Origin: Rhodovulum sp. ES.010 | Lineage (GTDB): Bacteria > Pseudomonadota > Alphaproteobacteria > Rhodobacterales > Rhodobacteraceae | Assembly: GCF_900142935.1 (NCBI RefSeq) | Contig: NZ_FSRS01000001.1 | Location: forward strand, 1,870,001 to 1,934,000 | Direction of reading: 5' to 3' | Length of the DNA stretch: 64,000 nt | Part shown: positions 7,985 to 16,672 of the stretch, one piece after another | Position numbering within the stretch: the stretch's first letter is position 1 | How the letters are laid out: each line of letters begins with the position of its first letter | The notes under the pieces: generated by a model | The model's database searches: none | What the model saw: only the letters and a program-made list of their open reading frames with translations | What the model was told of the DNA's origin: nothing | Position numbers and translations under genes: made by a program

Positions 7985-8072
7985 CCGTGTGCCAGCCAGA
8001 TCCTACTTGGTACACCGAGACGAGATTATCTCTCTGATTTTGGGCGAATAGTTTTTCATGTTAGGTCCGCCT

Positions 8073-9710
8073 TCACCTGACTTTCGCGATGGAGACAATC
8101 CCTAGTTTGTTCCATCCGTAGATAGTTGCGCGTGACACGCCAATCATCTTCGCGACGTCTTCCGCACGCACTCCTTGGTCCAGTGCCGCCTGTGCCTTCC
8201 GGACATTCTCAGGCGTCGCGAGGCTTGGCGCGCCGACACCCGGACGTTCGGACTTCGCAGAAATACGCAACCGGGCCGCACCCTTGACGTTGGTCGGATC
8301 GACGAGGTGAGGCTCAAGCCAAATCGCCCACCTGCGCAACGCGTTTCCGACCCGCAGCTTCGAGGCTTCGGTGTTGTAATTCCGGCTGAAACGCGTTCCG
8401 ATTTCCTCGCCGATTTCTACACCGGTCCGGTGCGGGTCTTCGAGTAGGATTTCGCGCGTGGCTTGTAGCGTAGGGGCCTTCATGGCGGCGTGCCGAAGCA
8501 TGTCTTCGGCAGATGCGCTGTTTGGCACAAGCGAGTAAACCTTACCGTCACGGACCTCGATCAACCCTAGCGCCACCAAATCAGTACGACTTCGGTTTTG
8601 GTTCGCGGCGTCCCAATCATCTGTTGGAACAGCTTCATCACTGGACATAGTGAATTCGAGCGAGGCTAGGGCCGATGGTGGAGCGGTGCCAGCGATGAAG
8701 AGGCGTTCGGAGCGCGGACTGTGACCATCGTTTTCGCTAAGAATTCTCTGCAGATCTTCTGAGGGCGCGCCGACTTTCCTCAACACTGCGACGCGCCCTT
8801 GGGAGTCGGTATCGAGAAAAGTGTCAATCACAGATGAATCGACACCGATTGAGCGCAGGGGAGGCCCTGCCGGGACCACCATTGGACGTTCGTCGCTTAG
8901 CTCATCGATTGTGGCTGGCTTGCGTAGTACGTGGAGATAGACCGCCAACGTCGCATCCCGACTCAGCGCGTTTTGCAGCCCACGTACGGCGAGGGTCCGG
9001 AGCAACAACCCGAACAGTTCCTTGTCCCGTGTCTTTTTACCTGTCAGGAACCGGGCGGCTCGCATGCCAATCCCACCGCTTGGTTCGACATCGTCAACCC
9101 GACCGAATTGAATCCATTCGGCGCGCGTCGTGAGAGTCGCAACCACCGCTGAGAAATCCTTGGTTGGGTCTGGTTTTACGAACCAGCCTTTCTCTCTATC
9201 GACTAGCTGACCCTCTAAAGTGCGCCCCGCATCCTCCACCTCAATGGTCTGCGGTCCCACTTGCTTCCAGCGGCGCGTTTGCCTTCGGGTTTCGGTAGTA
9301 GAGGACTCGCTGCCATAGTTTATGCCCGATTTCGCTGCCCCTTTTGCGTCCGGAATGGGCGCACCGGCAGATGCTCCCGCTTCTACTTCGGCACCAATAC
9401 GCCAACCTCGCTGCGTTCGGTCGATATCCTCTCTGACATATGCGTCGCCCGATCTTTCGAAAATTGGGTCCGGCTGGCAGTGCTTGAATTGAACCTCAAT
9501 GGACGCCTTCTTTATACCGAAGGAGACAGAAAGAGAGAAATCATCACCTTCAAGTTGAATCATTTCCTCGCCGAAAGAGGCCGATACCTCCAAGTCGTAT
9601 CCACCCATGAAGCGGTTGGACGGCGCGCGAAGCCAGACATTGGCAATATGTGGATCCAAGGGCGAAGGTGCTCTTGCGTCATAATCGACAATGAAATCCG
9701 GTTCATCCAT
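8073..9710 (-). CDS. Hypothetical 545-residue protein with C-terminal helix-turn-helix
   Basis: I do not recognise this protein as a whole. Residues 1-190 look beta-rich, with alternating polar and small residues (GGYDLEVSASFGEEMIQL; AEVEAGASAGAPIPDA). Residues 215-300 are helical (LFGLLLRTLAVRGLQNAL). Residues 370-460 resemble a winged-helix module (LVALGLIEVRDGKVYSLVPN; KLRVGNALRRWAIWLEPHL) of the sort attached to some restriction or defence proteins. The last 45 residues form a clear Hin/resolvase-type HTH (AQAALDQGVRAEDVAKMIGV, then SRATIYGW). There is no resolvase catalytic domain, signal peptide or membrane segment. GC content is lower than in the core genome. It is a single-gene unit beside a recombinase and a type I methylase, consistent with island cargo. 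The role is unknown. Confidence 0.7.
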   Translation of the reverse strand: MDEPDFIVDYDARAPSPLDPHIANVWLRAPSNRFMGGYDLEVSASFGEEMIQLEGDDFSLSVSFGIKKASIEVQFKHCQPDPIFERSGDAYVREDIDRTQRGWRIGAEVEAGASAGAPIPDAKGAAKSGINYGSESSTTETRRQTRRWKQVGPQTIEVEDAGRTLEGQLVDREKGWFVKPDPTKDFSAVVATLTTRAEWIQFGRVDDVEPSGGIGMRAARFLTGKKTRDKELFGLLLRTLAVRGLQNALSRDATLAVYLHVLRKPATIDELSDERPMVVPAGPPLRSIGVDSSVIDTFLDTDSQGRVAVLRKVGAPSEDLQRILSENDGHSPRSERLFIAGTAPPSALASLEFTMSSDEAVPTDDWDAANQNRSRTDLVALGLIEVRDGKVYSLVPNSASAEDMLRHAAMKAPTLQATREILLEDPHRTGVEIGEEIGTRFSRNYNTEASKLRVGNALRRWAIWLEPHLVDPTNVKGAARLRISAKSERPGVGAPSLATPENVRKAQAALDQGVRAEDVAKMIGVSRATIYGWNKLGIVSIAKVR

Positions 9711-9922
9711 GGGTACATCTCTCGCTTCTCTAGTAGCCCAGCATCATCCTAATTCATTGAATGGATCAAGGTTTTAAATTTGCCAAGCCGATTAGGTCAT
9801 GTTGACAAATGGCGCACCCAGAGGCGGATGAAGCGACGGTTGCACGCACGCTGGCAGGACGGCACTCTGGTTCCATGCTCTTTTCAGTCATTCGAGCAAT
9901 GTGCGGCGAAGGTCCGCTCCCT

Positions 9923-9946
9923 GGAGAAATATCCCGAGGCAGGTCA
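9923..9946. repeat. Isolated IS3-like terminal sequence
   Basis: GGAGAAATATCCCGAGGCAG followed by GTCA matches the IS3 end at 1211-1235 at about 22 of 25 positions and in the same orientation. No orfA-like sequence is attached, so it would be a solo end left by decay or deletion, or the edge of a related element. Confidence 0.45.
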
Positions 9947-10864
9947 CACCTGAGATCTCGAGGTTGAAGGTCCGCCTTGTCGGCATCTGCAAATCCCCGC
10001 TGCAGAGCGGCGAATGCACACTTTCCGCCCACTCCGCGGGGCAGAGGTCGGACAGCAGGGCGGACGATCGAGCATCCTGTCGGGCTGCCCGCGGACCTTC
10101 GACGCACCAGAGACCAAGGGCAACATTCCCGCGGGAAATCTGCAGGATCCAGAACGCAGGTGACCGAACTCGACGGATGCCCTCTTCCATCGGCGCCGAA
10201 GAATTCGCTTCCGGTTCTCCCAAGCCAGCCAATGTTCCTCCTGTCGATTCCAGGGAGAATGGCATGTCTGCTCCGGTACCGAACATCTCGATCAGGACTT
10301 GCCGACGGTCGTGGGCCTCCCATGCTGTCGCCCAGGCCGCCACCGTCGCCGACCCGATCGGCGTGCGATCTGCCCATGACGAGCGACGGGACCGGGGGCC
10401 GGATACGTCTCGACCCCGCCGGGAGCGCGCGCCCTGCGAAGCGTCCGCCCTGGCGAGGCCCCTGGTGCGCGATCACGGCCCACCGCCCTCCAGCCCCGGC
10501 GCCGCCGGCCGGAGGGTCACCGGCCCCCGCCTGCTTGCGGCCTGCAAGGGCGTCGGCCGGTCCGTTCCCGGAGGACTCCGGAAGGTCGACCACCGCGGGC
10601 ACGAGGTTCCCGCAGCGATCGGGAGGCCCCCGGTGGGCATGGCGGCAGTCATCCGCAAGGGCATGTGCGGGGTGGCAGCCGTCCGCGGGCCCGCGCCCCC
10701 GACCCAATCGGGCATGCGGTGATCGGGTGCCCGCATGACCCCGCATGACATGGAGATCGAGGAGACCGGGGAACCGGATGTCCGGACCGTGCGTTTCCGG
10801 GGCAAGCCGACCGACGTCGTCCTGTCGCCGCGGGCGTTTCCGCCGCTCGGCGTCATGGCCACGC

Positions 10865-11192
10865 CAGGCGGCCCTGGAGCTTCGGGACCGCCTTCTCGAA
10901 CAGGATCTCGCCGATGTCGCGACCTGGCTCGCGCTGCGCCTTCCCGGCGCCGAGGTCTTGCTCCTCGCGCAATCGCACTACAGCCAGCCCGCCTTAGTCG
11001 CGGAAATTGCCTATGTCGTCGTCGAGACCAAGCCGCAGGCCGTGAGACGCAGCTGCGCGCGGAGGCCACGCGGGCGCTCTCGGCCCTTGACTGGCACATC
11101 GCGCCGCGCAATGCCGGCGCTGCCGCGGCACCAACGTGTTCCGGGTGGCGGATGGACGATGGGTGCGGTGGGTCGCGGAGGAGCAGGTCTGA
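10865..11192 (+). pseudogene. Frameshifted remnant of an unidentified gene
   Basis: Three plus-strand frames join into one protein-like text. The first is LELRDRLLEQDLADVATWLA with a continuation through LLLAQSHYSQPALVAEIAYV (10865-11040). The second is GRETQLRAEATRALSALDWH (about 11040-11133). The third is NVFRVADGRWVRWVAEEQV with a stop at 11190-11192. Two frameshifts are needed. The composition is balanced and helical, unlike the surrounding shadow frames. I do not recognise the family. Confidence 0.45.
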
Positions 11193-11196
11193 GCGC

Positions 11197-11403
11197 CCTG
11201 CGATCCCTGGTTCGCCACGCCCGCGTCGGACCCGCCCGGATATACCTGCCGTGCCTGCGGGCACCGCGATGCCGTTTTCCAGTACACCGACGCAGGCGAG
11301 CCCTGCGACTGGCTGCGCGGGCTGCGGGCTGTTCGCGGGCGAGGCGCTCACCGACGCACAGGCGGCACGTGTGAGACGGGCGCGCTGTCTCGAGCTGCGG
11401 TGA
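11197..11403 (+). pseudogene. Frameshifted remnant with two CxxC pairs
   Basis: One frame gives GYTCRACGHRDAVFQYTDAG and, after a shift, another gives GCAGCGLFAGEALTDAQAAR to a stop at 11401-11403. The two CxxC pairs suggest a small zinc ribbon that has been broken by one indel. It follows directly on the previous remnant and may have been its operon partner. Confidence 0.4.
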
Positions 11404-11995
11404 CGCGGGCCGCGGCCATGTCGCCCGAGGGTCGACCATCCTTGTCCGGCCGACCGCAGAAATCTGCCTGCGCCGGACGCGATGAGCCGCGCGCAGGTCA
11501 CGCCGCGAAATCCGCCATCGTGGACATGCAGGGTCGGCCCAAGCGTGGTCCAGTTCCTGCACGGCCCGGGACCGTGATTGCGTCCTAGCCACCGGGTGCG
11601 GTCCGCGATGGACGCGCCCGGCGGCCGGACGAGGATATCGGCCGGCCCTTCCCGACGGTCTGGATCGTTACGCCCCCGGATTACGACGGGGATGCCCGTC
11701 AGACCCCTCCGGTCGCCACGGCGATCGACACCGGCGACGAGCCGGATCGTCGTTCCAAAGGCCCGATCGCTCGCGGCGCACCCGGCCCGACGCCCCGTCC
11801 CCGGTGGTCCTGCAGGGGGCGAACCTCTGCTCATCCCGCCAGGCCGACACCACGCACCGTAGCCTCCCGCCCTGCCGGTCACTACCATTTCGCAGCCGAA
11901 AACCGCCCGATGGAAGAATTAACCGTGTTTTAATGGAAGTTTTCTGCCCAAAATGGAAGATTTATGCGTGTCATCAAAAAGGACATCTCCGCCCG

Positions 11996-14260
11996 TCAGC
12001 TGCATTTCGAATGGCCGCAATTCATGCAGGTCATGCAGCCCTCGACCATGCGCATCTCGTAGGCGCCGCAGGCCGGGCAGGCGGGGCCGCGAGGGGCCTC
12101 GCCCACGGCCATCACCTCGGCGCGCGGGTCGGTCTTGAGCCCCTTGCCCTCGGACTCGATGAAGCCGATGGAAATCAGGTGGCGTTCGATCACGCCCCCG
12201 ATCGCGGCGAGGATCGAGGGGATGTACCTGCCCTGCATCCAGGCGCCGCCGCGGGGGTCGAACACGGCCTTCAGCTCCTCGACCACGAAACTCACGTCGC
12301 CGCCCCGCCGGAACACGGCCGAGACCATACGGGTCAGCGCCACGGTCCAGGCGAAATGCTCCATGTTCTTGGAGTTGATGAACACCTCGAAGGGCCGCCG
12401 GCGGCCGCCGATGACGATGTCGTTGATGGTGATGTAGATCGCATGCTCGCTGTCGGGCCATTTCAGCTTGTAGGTATTGCCCTCGAGCGCGTGCGGCCGG
12501 TCGAGCGGGTCGGACAGGTAGACGACATCGGCCCCGCTTTCGGTCTCCGGCGTCTTGTCCGAGCTTTCCGAGACCGACAGCACGCTGCCGGTCACATCGT
12601 TCGGCCGGTAGGTGGTGCAGCCCTTGCACCCCGTCTCGTAGGCTTGCAGGTAGACGTCCTTGAACGCGTCGAACCCGATATCCTCGGGGCAGTTGATCGT
12701 CTTGGAGATCGAAGAATCCACCCATTTCTGGGCGGCGGCCTGCATCTTGACGTGTTCGGCCGGGGTGAGCGTCTGGGCGTTCACGAAATAATCCGGCAGG
12801 TCCGCGTCCCCGTGTTTCTCGCGCCACATCTGGACGGCGTAGTCCACCACCTCCTCCTCGGTTCGGCTGCCGTCGCGCTGCAGCACCTTGCGGGTATAGC
12901 TGTAGGCGAAGACAGGCTCGATGCCGGAGGACACATTGCCGGCGTAGAGGCTGATCGTGCCGGTGGGCGCGATGGAAGTCAGCAGCGCGTTGCGGATGCC
13001 GTGTTCGGCGATGGCGGCGCGCACGTCTTCATCCATATGGGTCAGCGCGCCGCTTTCCAGGTATTTCTCGGCATCGAAGAGCGGGAAGGCCCCCTTTTCC
13101 TTGGCAAGTTCCACCGAGGCGAGGTAGGCGGCCCGTGCGATCCGGTGGAGCCAGCGCTCGGTCTGCCGCGCCGCCTCGTCCGAGCCATAGCGCAGCCCCA
13201 CCATCAGCAACGCGTCCGCGAGCCCCGTCAGCCCCAGCCCGATCCGCCGCTTCGCCTGCGCCTCCTGTGCCTGCTGATCCAGCGCAAAGCGCGACACGTC
13301 GACGACATTGTCCATCATCCTGACGGAGGTTGCGACCAGCGCGTCGAGTTCCGCCTCGTCGAGTTCCGCGATGCTCTCGAACGGGTCGCGCACCAGCCGG
13401 GCGAGGTTGATCGAGCCGAGCAGGCAGGCGCCATAGGGCGGCAGGGGCTGCTCGCCGCAGGGGTTGGTGGCGGCGATCGTCTCGCAATAGGCGAGGTTGT
13501 TCATCTGGTTGATGCGGTCGATGAAGATCACGCCCGGCTCGGCATAGTCGTAAGTCGCGCGCATGATCGTGTTCCAGAGGTCGCGGGCCTCGACCGTATG
13601 GTAGACCTTGTCGCCGAACTTCAACTCCCAGGGTCCGTCAGCCTTGACCGCCTCCATGAAGGCGTCGGTGACGAGGACGGACAGGTTGAAATTGCGCAGC
13701 CGCGCCGGGTCCTGCTTGGCGGTGATGAAATCCTCGATATCGGGGTGGTCGCACCGCATCGTGGCCATCATCGCACCGCGGCGCGAGCCGGCCGACATGA
13801 TCGTCCGGCACATCGCGTCCCACACGTCCATGAAGCTCAGCGGCCCCGACGCATCTGCCGCCACGCCCAGCACGTCCGCGCCGCGCGGGCGAATCGTCGA
13901 GAAGTCGTAGCCGATGCCGCCGCCCTGCTGCATCGTGAGTGCGGCTTCCTTCAACATGTCGAAGATGCCGGCCATCGAATCGGGGATCGTGCCCATGACG
14001 AAGCAATTGAACAGCGTGACCGCGCGCCCCGTGCCCGCGCCCGCGGTGATCCGGCCGGCAGGCAGGAAGCGGAAATCCTCGAGCGCGGCGTAGAACTCCT
14101 CTTCCCGTGCGGCGCTGTCCTGCTCAGGCTCGGCCAACGCCCGGGCGATCCGCCGCCACGTGTCCTCGACCGTCAGGTCCTCGGGGCTGCCATCGGCCTT
14201 TTTCAGGCGATACTTCATGTCCCAGATCTGCTCGGCGATGGGGGCGGCAAAACGGCTCAT
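11996..14260 (-). CDS. nrdJ: Adenosylcobalamin-dependent (class II) ribonucleotide reductase
   Basis: This 754-residue enzyme reduces ribonucleotides to deoxyribonucleotides with a B12-derived radical, supplying DNA precursors with or without oxygen. Visible signatures are the N-terminal RITAGAGTGRAVTLFNCFVM block, the glycine-rich QQGGGIGYDFSTIRP, the active-site NPCGEQPLPPYGACLLGSIN, and a C-terminal Cys cluster (CPACGAYEM, CMTCMNCGHSKCS) that acts as redox shuttle or zinc finger. A GAGGA ribosome site precedes the start. It is transcribed away from DUF1489 with a 109-base shared upstream region. That region is too short for a classical cobalamin riboswitch and I see none. Confidence 0.95.
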   Translation of the reverse strand: MSRFAAPIAEQIWDMKYRLKKADGSPEDLTVEDTWRRIARALAEPEQDSAAREEEFYAALEDFRFLPAGRITAGAGTGRAVTLFNCFVMGTIPDSMAGIFDMLKEAALTMQQGGGIGYDFSTIRPRGADVLGVAADASGPLSFMDVWDAMCRTIMSAGSRRGAMMATMRCDHPDIEDFITAKQDPARLRNFNLSVLVTDAFMEAVKADGPWELKFGDKVYHTVEARDLWNTIMRATYDYAEPGVIFIDRINQMNNLAYCETIAATNPCGEQPLPPYGACLLGSINLARLVRDPFESIAELDEAELDALVATSVRMMDNVVDVSRFALDQQAQEAQAKRRIGLGLTGLADALLMVGLRYGSDEAARQTERWLHRIARAAYLASVELAKEKGAFPLFDAEKYLESGALTHMDEDVRAAIAEHGIRNALLTSIAPTGTISLYAGNVSSGIEPVFAYSYTRKVLQRDGSRTEEEVVDYAVQMWREKHGDADLPDYFVNAQTLTPAEHVKMQAAAQKWVDSSISKTINCPEDIGFDAFKDVYLQAYETGCKGCTTYRPNDVTGSVLSVSESSDKTPETESGADVVYLSDPLDRPHALEGNTYKLKWPDSEHAIYITINDIVIGGRRRPFEVFINSKNMEHFAWTVALTRMVSAVFRRGGDVSFVVEELKAVFDPRGGAWMQGRYIPSILAAIGGVIERHLISIGFIESEGKGLKTDPRAEVMAVGEAPRGPACPACGAYEMRMVEGCMTCMNCGHSKCS

Positions 14261-14311
14261 CTCGGGTGTCCTCGGACGTTCGGGGAAGGTTGTTCAGAAT
14301 AGGGCTTCGGC

Positions 14312-14339
14312 TTGAACTCCGCAACAAGTAGACTAGGTT
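14312..14339 (+). promoter_or_regulatory. Candidate sigma-70-type promoter for the DUF1489 gene
   Basis: TTGAAC and TAGGTT are separated by 16 bases, 31 bases upstream of the DUF1489 start, in the only intergenic space available. The match to consensus is fair, not strong. Confidence 0.35.
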
Positions 14340-14369
14340 TGACGGCCATCAACAGAATCTGGGGGCACG

Positions 14370-14804
14370 ATGGCGGGGGGCCATGTCAATCTGGTGAAGC
14401 TTTGCGTCGGCGCCGAGCGGGTCGAGGACCTGACCCGCTGGCAGGCGAGCCCACGCGCCAAGGGGCCTGACGGCGTGCCCCGTCACGTCACCCGGATGTG
14501 GCCGAAACGCGAGGCCGAGCTTCTGGCGGGCGGATCTCTCTACTGGGTGTTCAAGGGGGTAATCCTCGCGCGCCAACGCATGATGCGGCTCGACGAGGTG
14601 CCGGGCGCGGACGGGATCACGCGCTGCGGCATCGTGCTAGACCCTGACGTGGTCCGCACCGAGGCCATGCCCAAACGGCCATTCCAGGGCTGGCGCTACT
14701 TGCGGCCCGAGGACGCCCCGCGCGACCTGACGCCCGGGCGCCAGCGCGAGGAAGACCTGCCGCCAACGCTCATGGCCGCCCTTGCCGAGATCGGCGTGCG
14801 CTGA
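14370..14804 (+). CDS. DUF1489 family protein
   Basis: This 144-residue soluble protein belongs to a family of unknown function found almost only in Alphaproteobacteria. It shows the conserved opening VNLVKLCVGAERVEDLTRWQ and the central YWVFKGVILARQRMMRLDEV. No membrane segment or signal peptide is present. A run of six G bases lies just upstream of the ATG. It is divergent from nrdJ and convergent with hisG. Confidence 0.85.
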   Translation: MAGGHVNLVKLCVGAERVEDLTRWQASPRAKGPDGVPRHVTRMWPKREAELLAGGSLYWVFKGVILARQRMMRLDEVPGADGITRCGIVLDPDVVRTEAMPKRPFQGWRYLRPEDAPRDLTPGRQREEDLPPTLMAALAEIGVR

Positions 14805-14864
14805 ACGCGCCCCATCCGCCGCAAACGGTCCGGGCGGGGTCGATGCCGCCGGGTGACGCGCGTT

Positions 14865-15563
14865 TCAGGTGTCGAGACCGAGACGGCCGGCGAGCGCGCG
14901 AAAGGCCTGCCGCGGCGCATCCTCCCACGCGGCCATGCGCGACTTGAACAACGTCGCCTGGCTGCGGTGGATCAGCCCGTCGGACAGGATTTTCAGGTGG
15001 TTGGCGCGCAGAGTCTCCCCTGTCGAGGTGATGTCCGCGATCACCTCGGCCGTCAGGTTCTTCACGGTTCCTTCCGTCGCGCCCTGGCTGTCGACCAACT
15101 GGTAATCGGCCACGCCCGCCCCGCGCAGGAACTCGCGCACCAGCCGGTGATACTTCGTCGCGATCCGCAGCCGGTGGCCGTGCACCGCCCGGAACGCCGC
15201 CGCCGCCGCGTCGAGATCGTCCAGAGTGTCGACATCGACCCAGAACCGCGGCACCGCGATCACCAGGTCGGCGAAGCCGAAGCCCATCGGCTCCAACTCG
15301 GCCACCCGCGACTCCCAGTCGGCGATGCGCTCCTGCACGAGGTCCGAGCCGGTGACTCCGAGATGGATGCGCCCGGCCGCCAGTTCGCGCGGAATCTCTC
15401 CCGCCGAGAGCAGCACCAGTTCCACCCCCTCGATCCCCTCGACCGCGCCGGCATATTCGCGGTCGGACCCGGTCCGGCTGACGCGCACGCCATGCCCAGC
15501 GAACCAGTCGAAGGTCTTGTCCATCAGCCGGCCCTTGGACGGCACGCCCAGTTTCAGCGTCAT
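14865..15563 (-). CDS. hisG: ATP phosphoribosyltransferase catalytic subunit, short form
   Basis: HisG joins ATP and PRPP in the first step of histidine synthesis. At 232 residues it is the short form, lacking the C-terminal ACT-like regulatory domain and therefore needing HisZ. It begins LKLGVPSKGRLMDKTFDWFA. The PRPP region is DSQGATEGTVKNLTAEVIAD, a variant of the usual E-x-G-T-L/V-x-x-N motif. Its start overlaps the hisZ stop by 4 bases (ATGA), so it is translationally coupled to hisZ in the hisS-hisZ-hisG operon. Confidence 0.95.
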   Translation of the reverse strand: MTLKLGVPSKGRLMDKTFDWFAGHGVRVSRTGSDREYAGAVEGIEGVELVLLSAGEIPRELAAGRIHLGVTGSDLVQERIADWESRVAELEPMGFGFADLVIAVPRFWVDVDTLDDLDAAAAAFRAVHGHRLRIATKYHRLVREFLRGAGVADYQLVDSQGATEGTVKNLTAEVIADITSTGETLRANHLKILSDGLIHRSQATLFKSRMAAWEDAPRQAFRALAGRLGLDT

Positions 15564-16669
15564 CCCACGGCCTCCAGCGAGAGGGCCAGCACCAGTTCCG
15601 GCCGCACGACAGCGCCCACTGCGGGCACCGCCTGCCCCCGGCCCAGCACCCGCGTGAGCGCGTCATAGCGCCCGCCGGTCGCGACGGGGGGCAGGTCGGG
15701 CCGGTTTTCGGCGTAGAAACCGAAAACGAAGCCGTCGTAATACTCCATCGTCGTGCGGCCATAGCTCGCCTCGAAATCGAGCAGGTCGACATCCACCCCC
15801 TGCTCGGCCAAAGCCTCCAGCCGCGCCTCCAGGAGGTCGAGCGCGGGCGCGATGGCGCGCAGGTCCACGGCAACGTCGCGCAGATGGGCGAGCGCGTTGG
15901 GGCAGGTCTCGCGGATCGAAAGGATGTCGTCGAGAAGCTCCACCTCCGCCGCCGAAACGGGCGGTTCGGCGGCGTCTTCCGCCAGCGCCGCCAGCCGTGC
16001 CGCGACATCCGCGCGGCTCCTCAGCCCGATTTCGGGCCCGGCCGCCTCGAGCACCGCGGCGGCTCCCGCCTCCTGCAGGTCCGACAGCAGGCGCTTGCGG
16101 GATTCGGGGATCGGGGTGCGCCCGCCGAAACGGTCCAGAAGCGCCCGGAACCGGCGCGGCCGCCAGACATGGCGGCGCAGCGCCGCCTTGCGCCGGGCGG
16201 TGGTGGACAGCCCGTCGATGGCCGCCAGCAAAAGCCCGATATCCCCCGTCGCGGCCCGTAGCCCCAAGGGCGAAAGGACCTCCGAGAACAGCGCGAAGAC
16301 CTCGGCATCGGCCTCGGCCGGGCTCTCGCCGCCGAAAAGTTCGTAGCCCACCTGGATGTATTCGCTCGGCCGGCCGGCATCGCGTTCCTGCCGGCGGAAG
16401 ACCTCGCCCATATAGGTGTAGCGCGCCGGGTCGGCGCCGGCCGCCATGTGCATCTGGACAACGGGCACGGTGAAATCGGGGCGCAGCATCTGTTCGCCGC
16501 GAAGCGCGTCCGAAGTCACATAGGCGCGCGCGCGAATATCCTCGCCATACAGCTCCAAGAGCGTGTCGGCCGGTTGCAGAATCGCGGTCTGCACCGGTTG
16601 GGCGCCGGAATTGCGGAAGAAGCCATGCAGCCGCTCTGCCTGCGCCAGAACCTCGGCCTTGGATTCCAT
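15560..16669 (-). CDS. hisZ: ATP phosphoribosyltransferase regulatory subunit
   Basis: HisZ is a 369-residue paralogue of histidyl-tRNA synthetase without aminoacylation activity that activates and regulates short-form HisG. It retains the class II fold: DFTVPVVQMHMAAGADPARY and YMGEVFRRQERDAGRPSEYI resemble HisS motif 2, and VATGGRYDALTRVLGRG resembles HisS motif 3. Only 3 bases separate it from hisS upstream, and it overlaps hisG downstream, so all three are one transcript. Confidence 0.94.
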   Translation of the reverse strand: MESKAEVLAQAERLHGFFRNSGAQPVQTAILQPADTLLELYGEDIRARAYVTSDALRGEQMLRPDFTVPVVQMHMAAGADPARYTYMGEVFRRQERDAGRPSEYIQVGYELFGGESPAEADAEVFALFSEVLSPLGLRAATGDIGLLLAAIDGLSTTARRKAALRRHVWRPRRFRALLDRFGGRTPIPESRKRLLSDLQEAGAAAVLEAAGPEIGLRSRADVAARLAALAEDAAEPPVSAAEVELLDDILSIRETCPNALAHLRDVAVDLRAIAPALDLLEARLEALAEQGVDVDLLDFEASYGRTTMEYYDGFVFGFYAENRPDLPPVATGGRYDALTRVLGRGQAVPAVGAVVRPELVLALSLEAVG

Positions 16670-16672
16670 GGC

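Larger units (their letters stand above)
9711..11995. other. Gene-poor decayed region between the island and nrdJ
   Basis: More than 2.2 kb carries no intact gene that I can support. Many open frames exist on both strands but have the Arg/Pro/Gly-rich look of high-GC shadows. Recognisable contents are an IS-like end at 9923-9946, a possible IS start (ATGTTGACAAATGGCGCACC, about 9798-9817), broken coding fragments at 10865-11403, and an AT-rich strip at 11910-11980 next to the nrdJ stop. A minus frame at 9888-10343 looks partly protein-like but has no recognisable family. Confidence 0.6.

Noticed and set aside
9766..11888. Large overlapping frames in the decayed region (for example 9766-10746 and 10473-11888 on the minus strand)
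   Set aside because: They are Arg/Pro/Gly-rich, mutually overlapping and carry no family signature. GC-rich DNA gives such frames by chance.
11804..14302. 832-residue plus-strand open frame opposite nrdJ
   Set aside because: It mirrors nrdJ codons. The nrdJ frame has all class II reductase motifs.
14261..14369. Cobalamin riboswitch upstream of the B12-dependent nrdJ
   Set aside because: Only 109 bases are available, shared with a divergent gene, and no B12-box-like sequence is visible.
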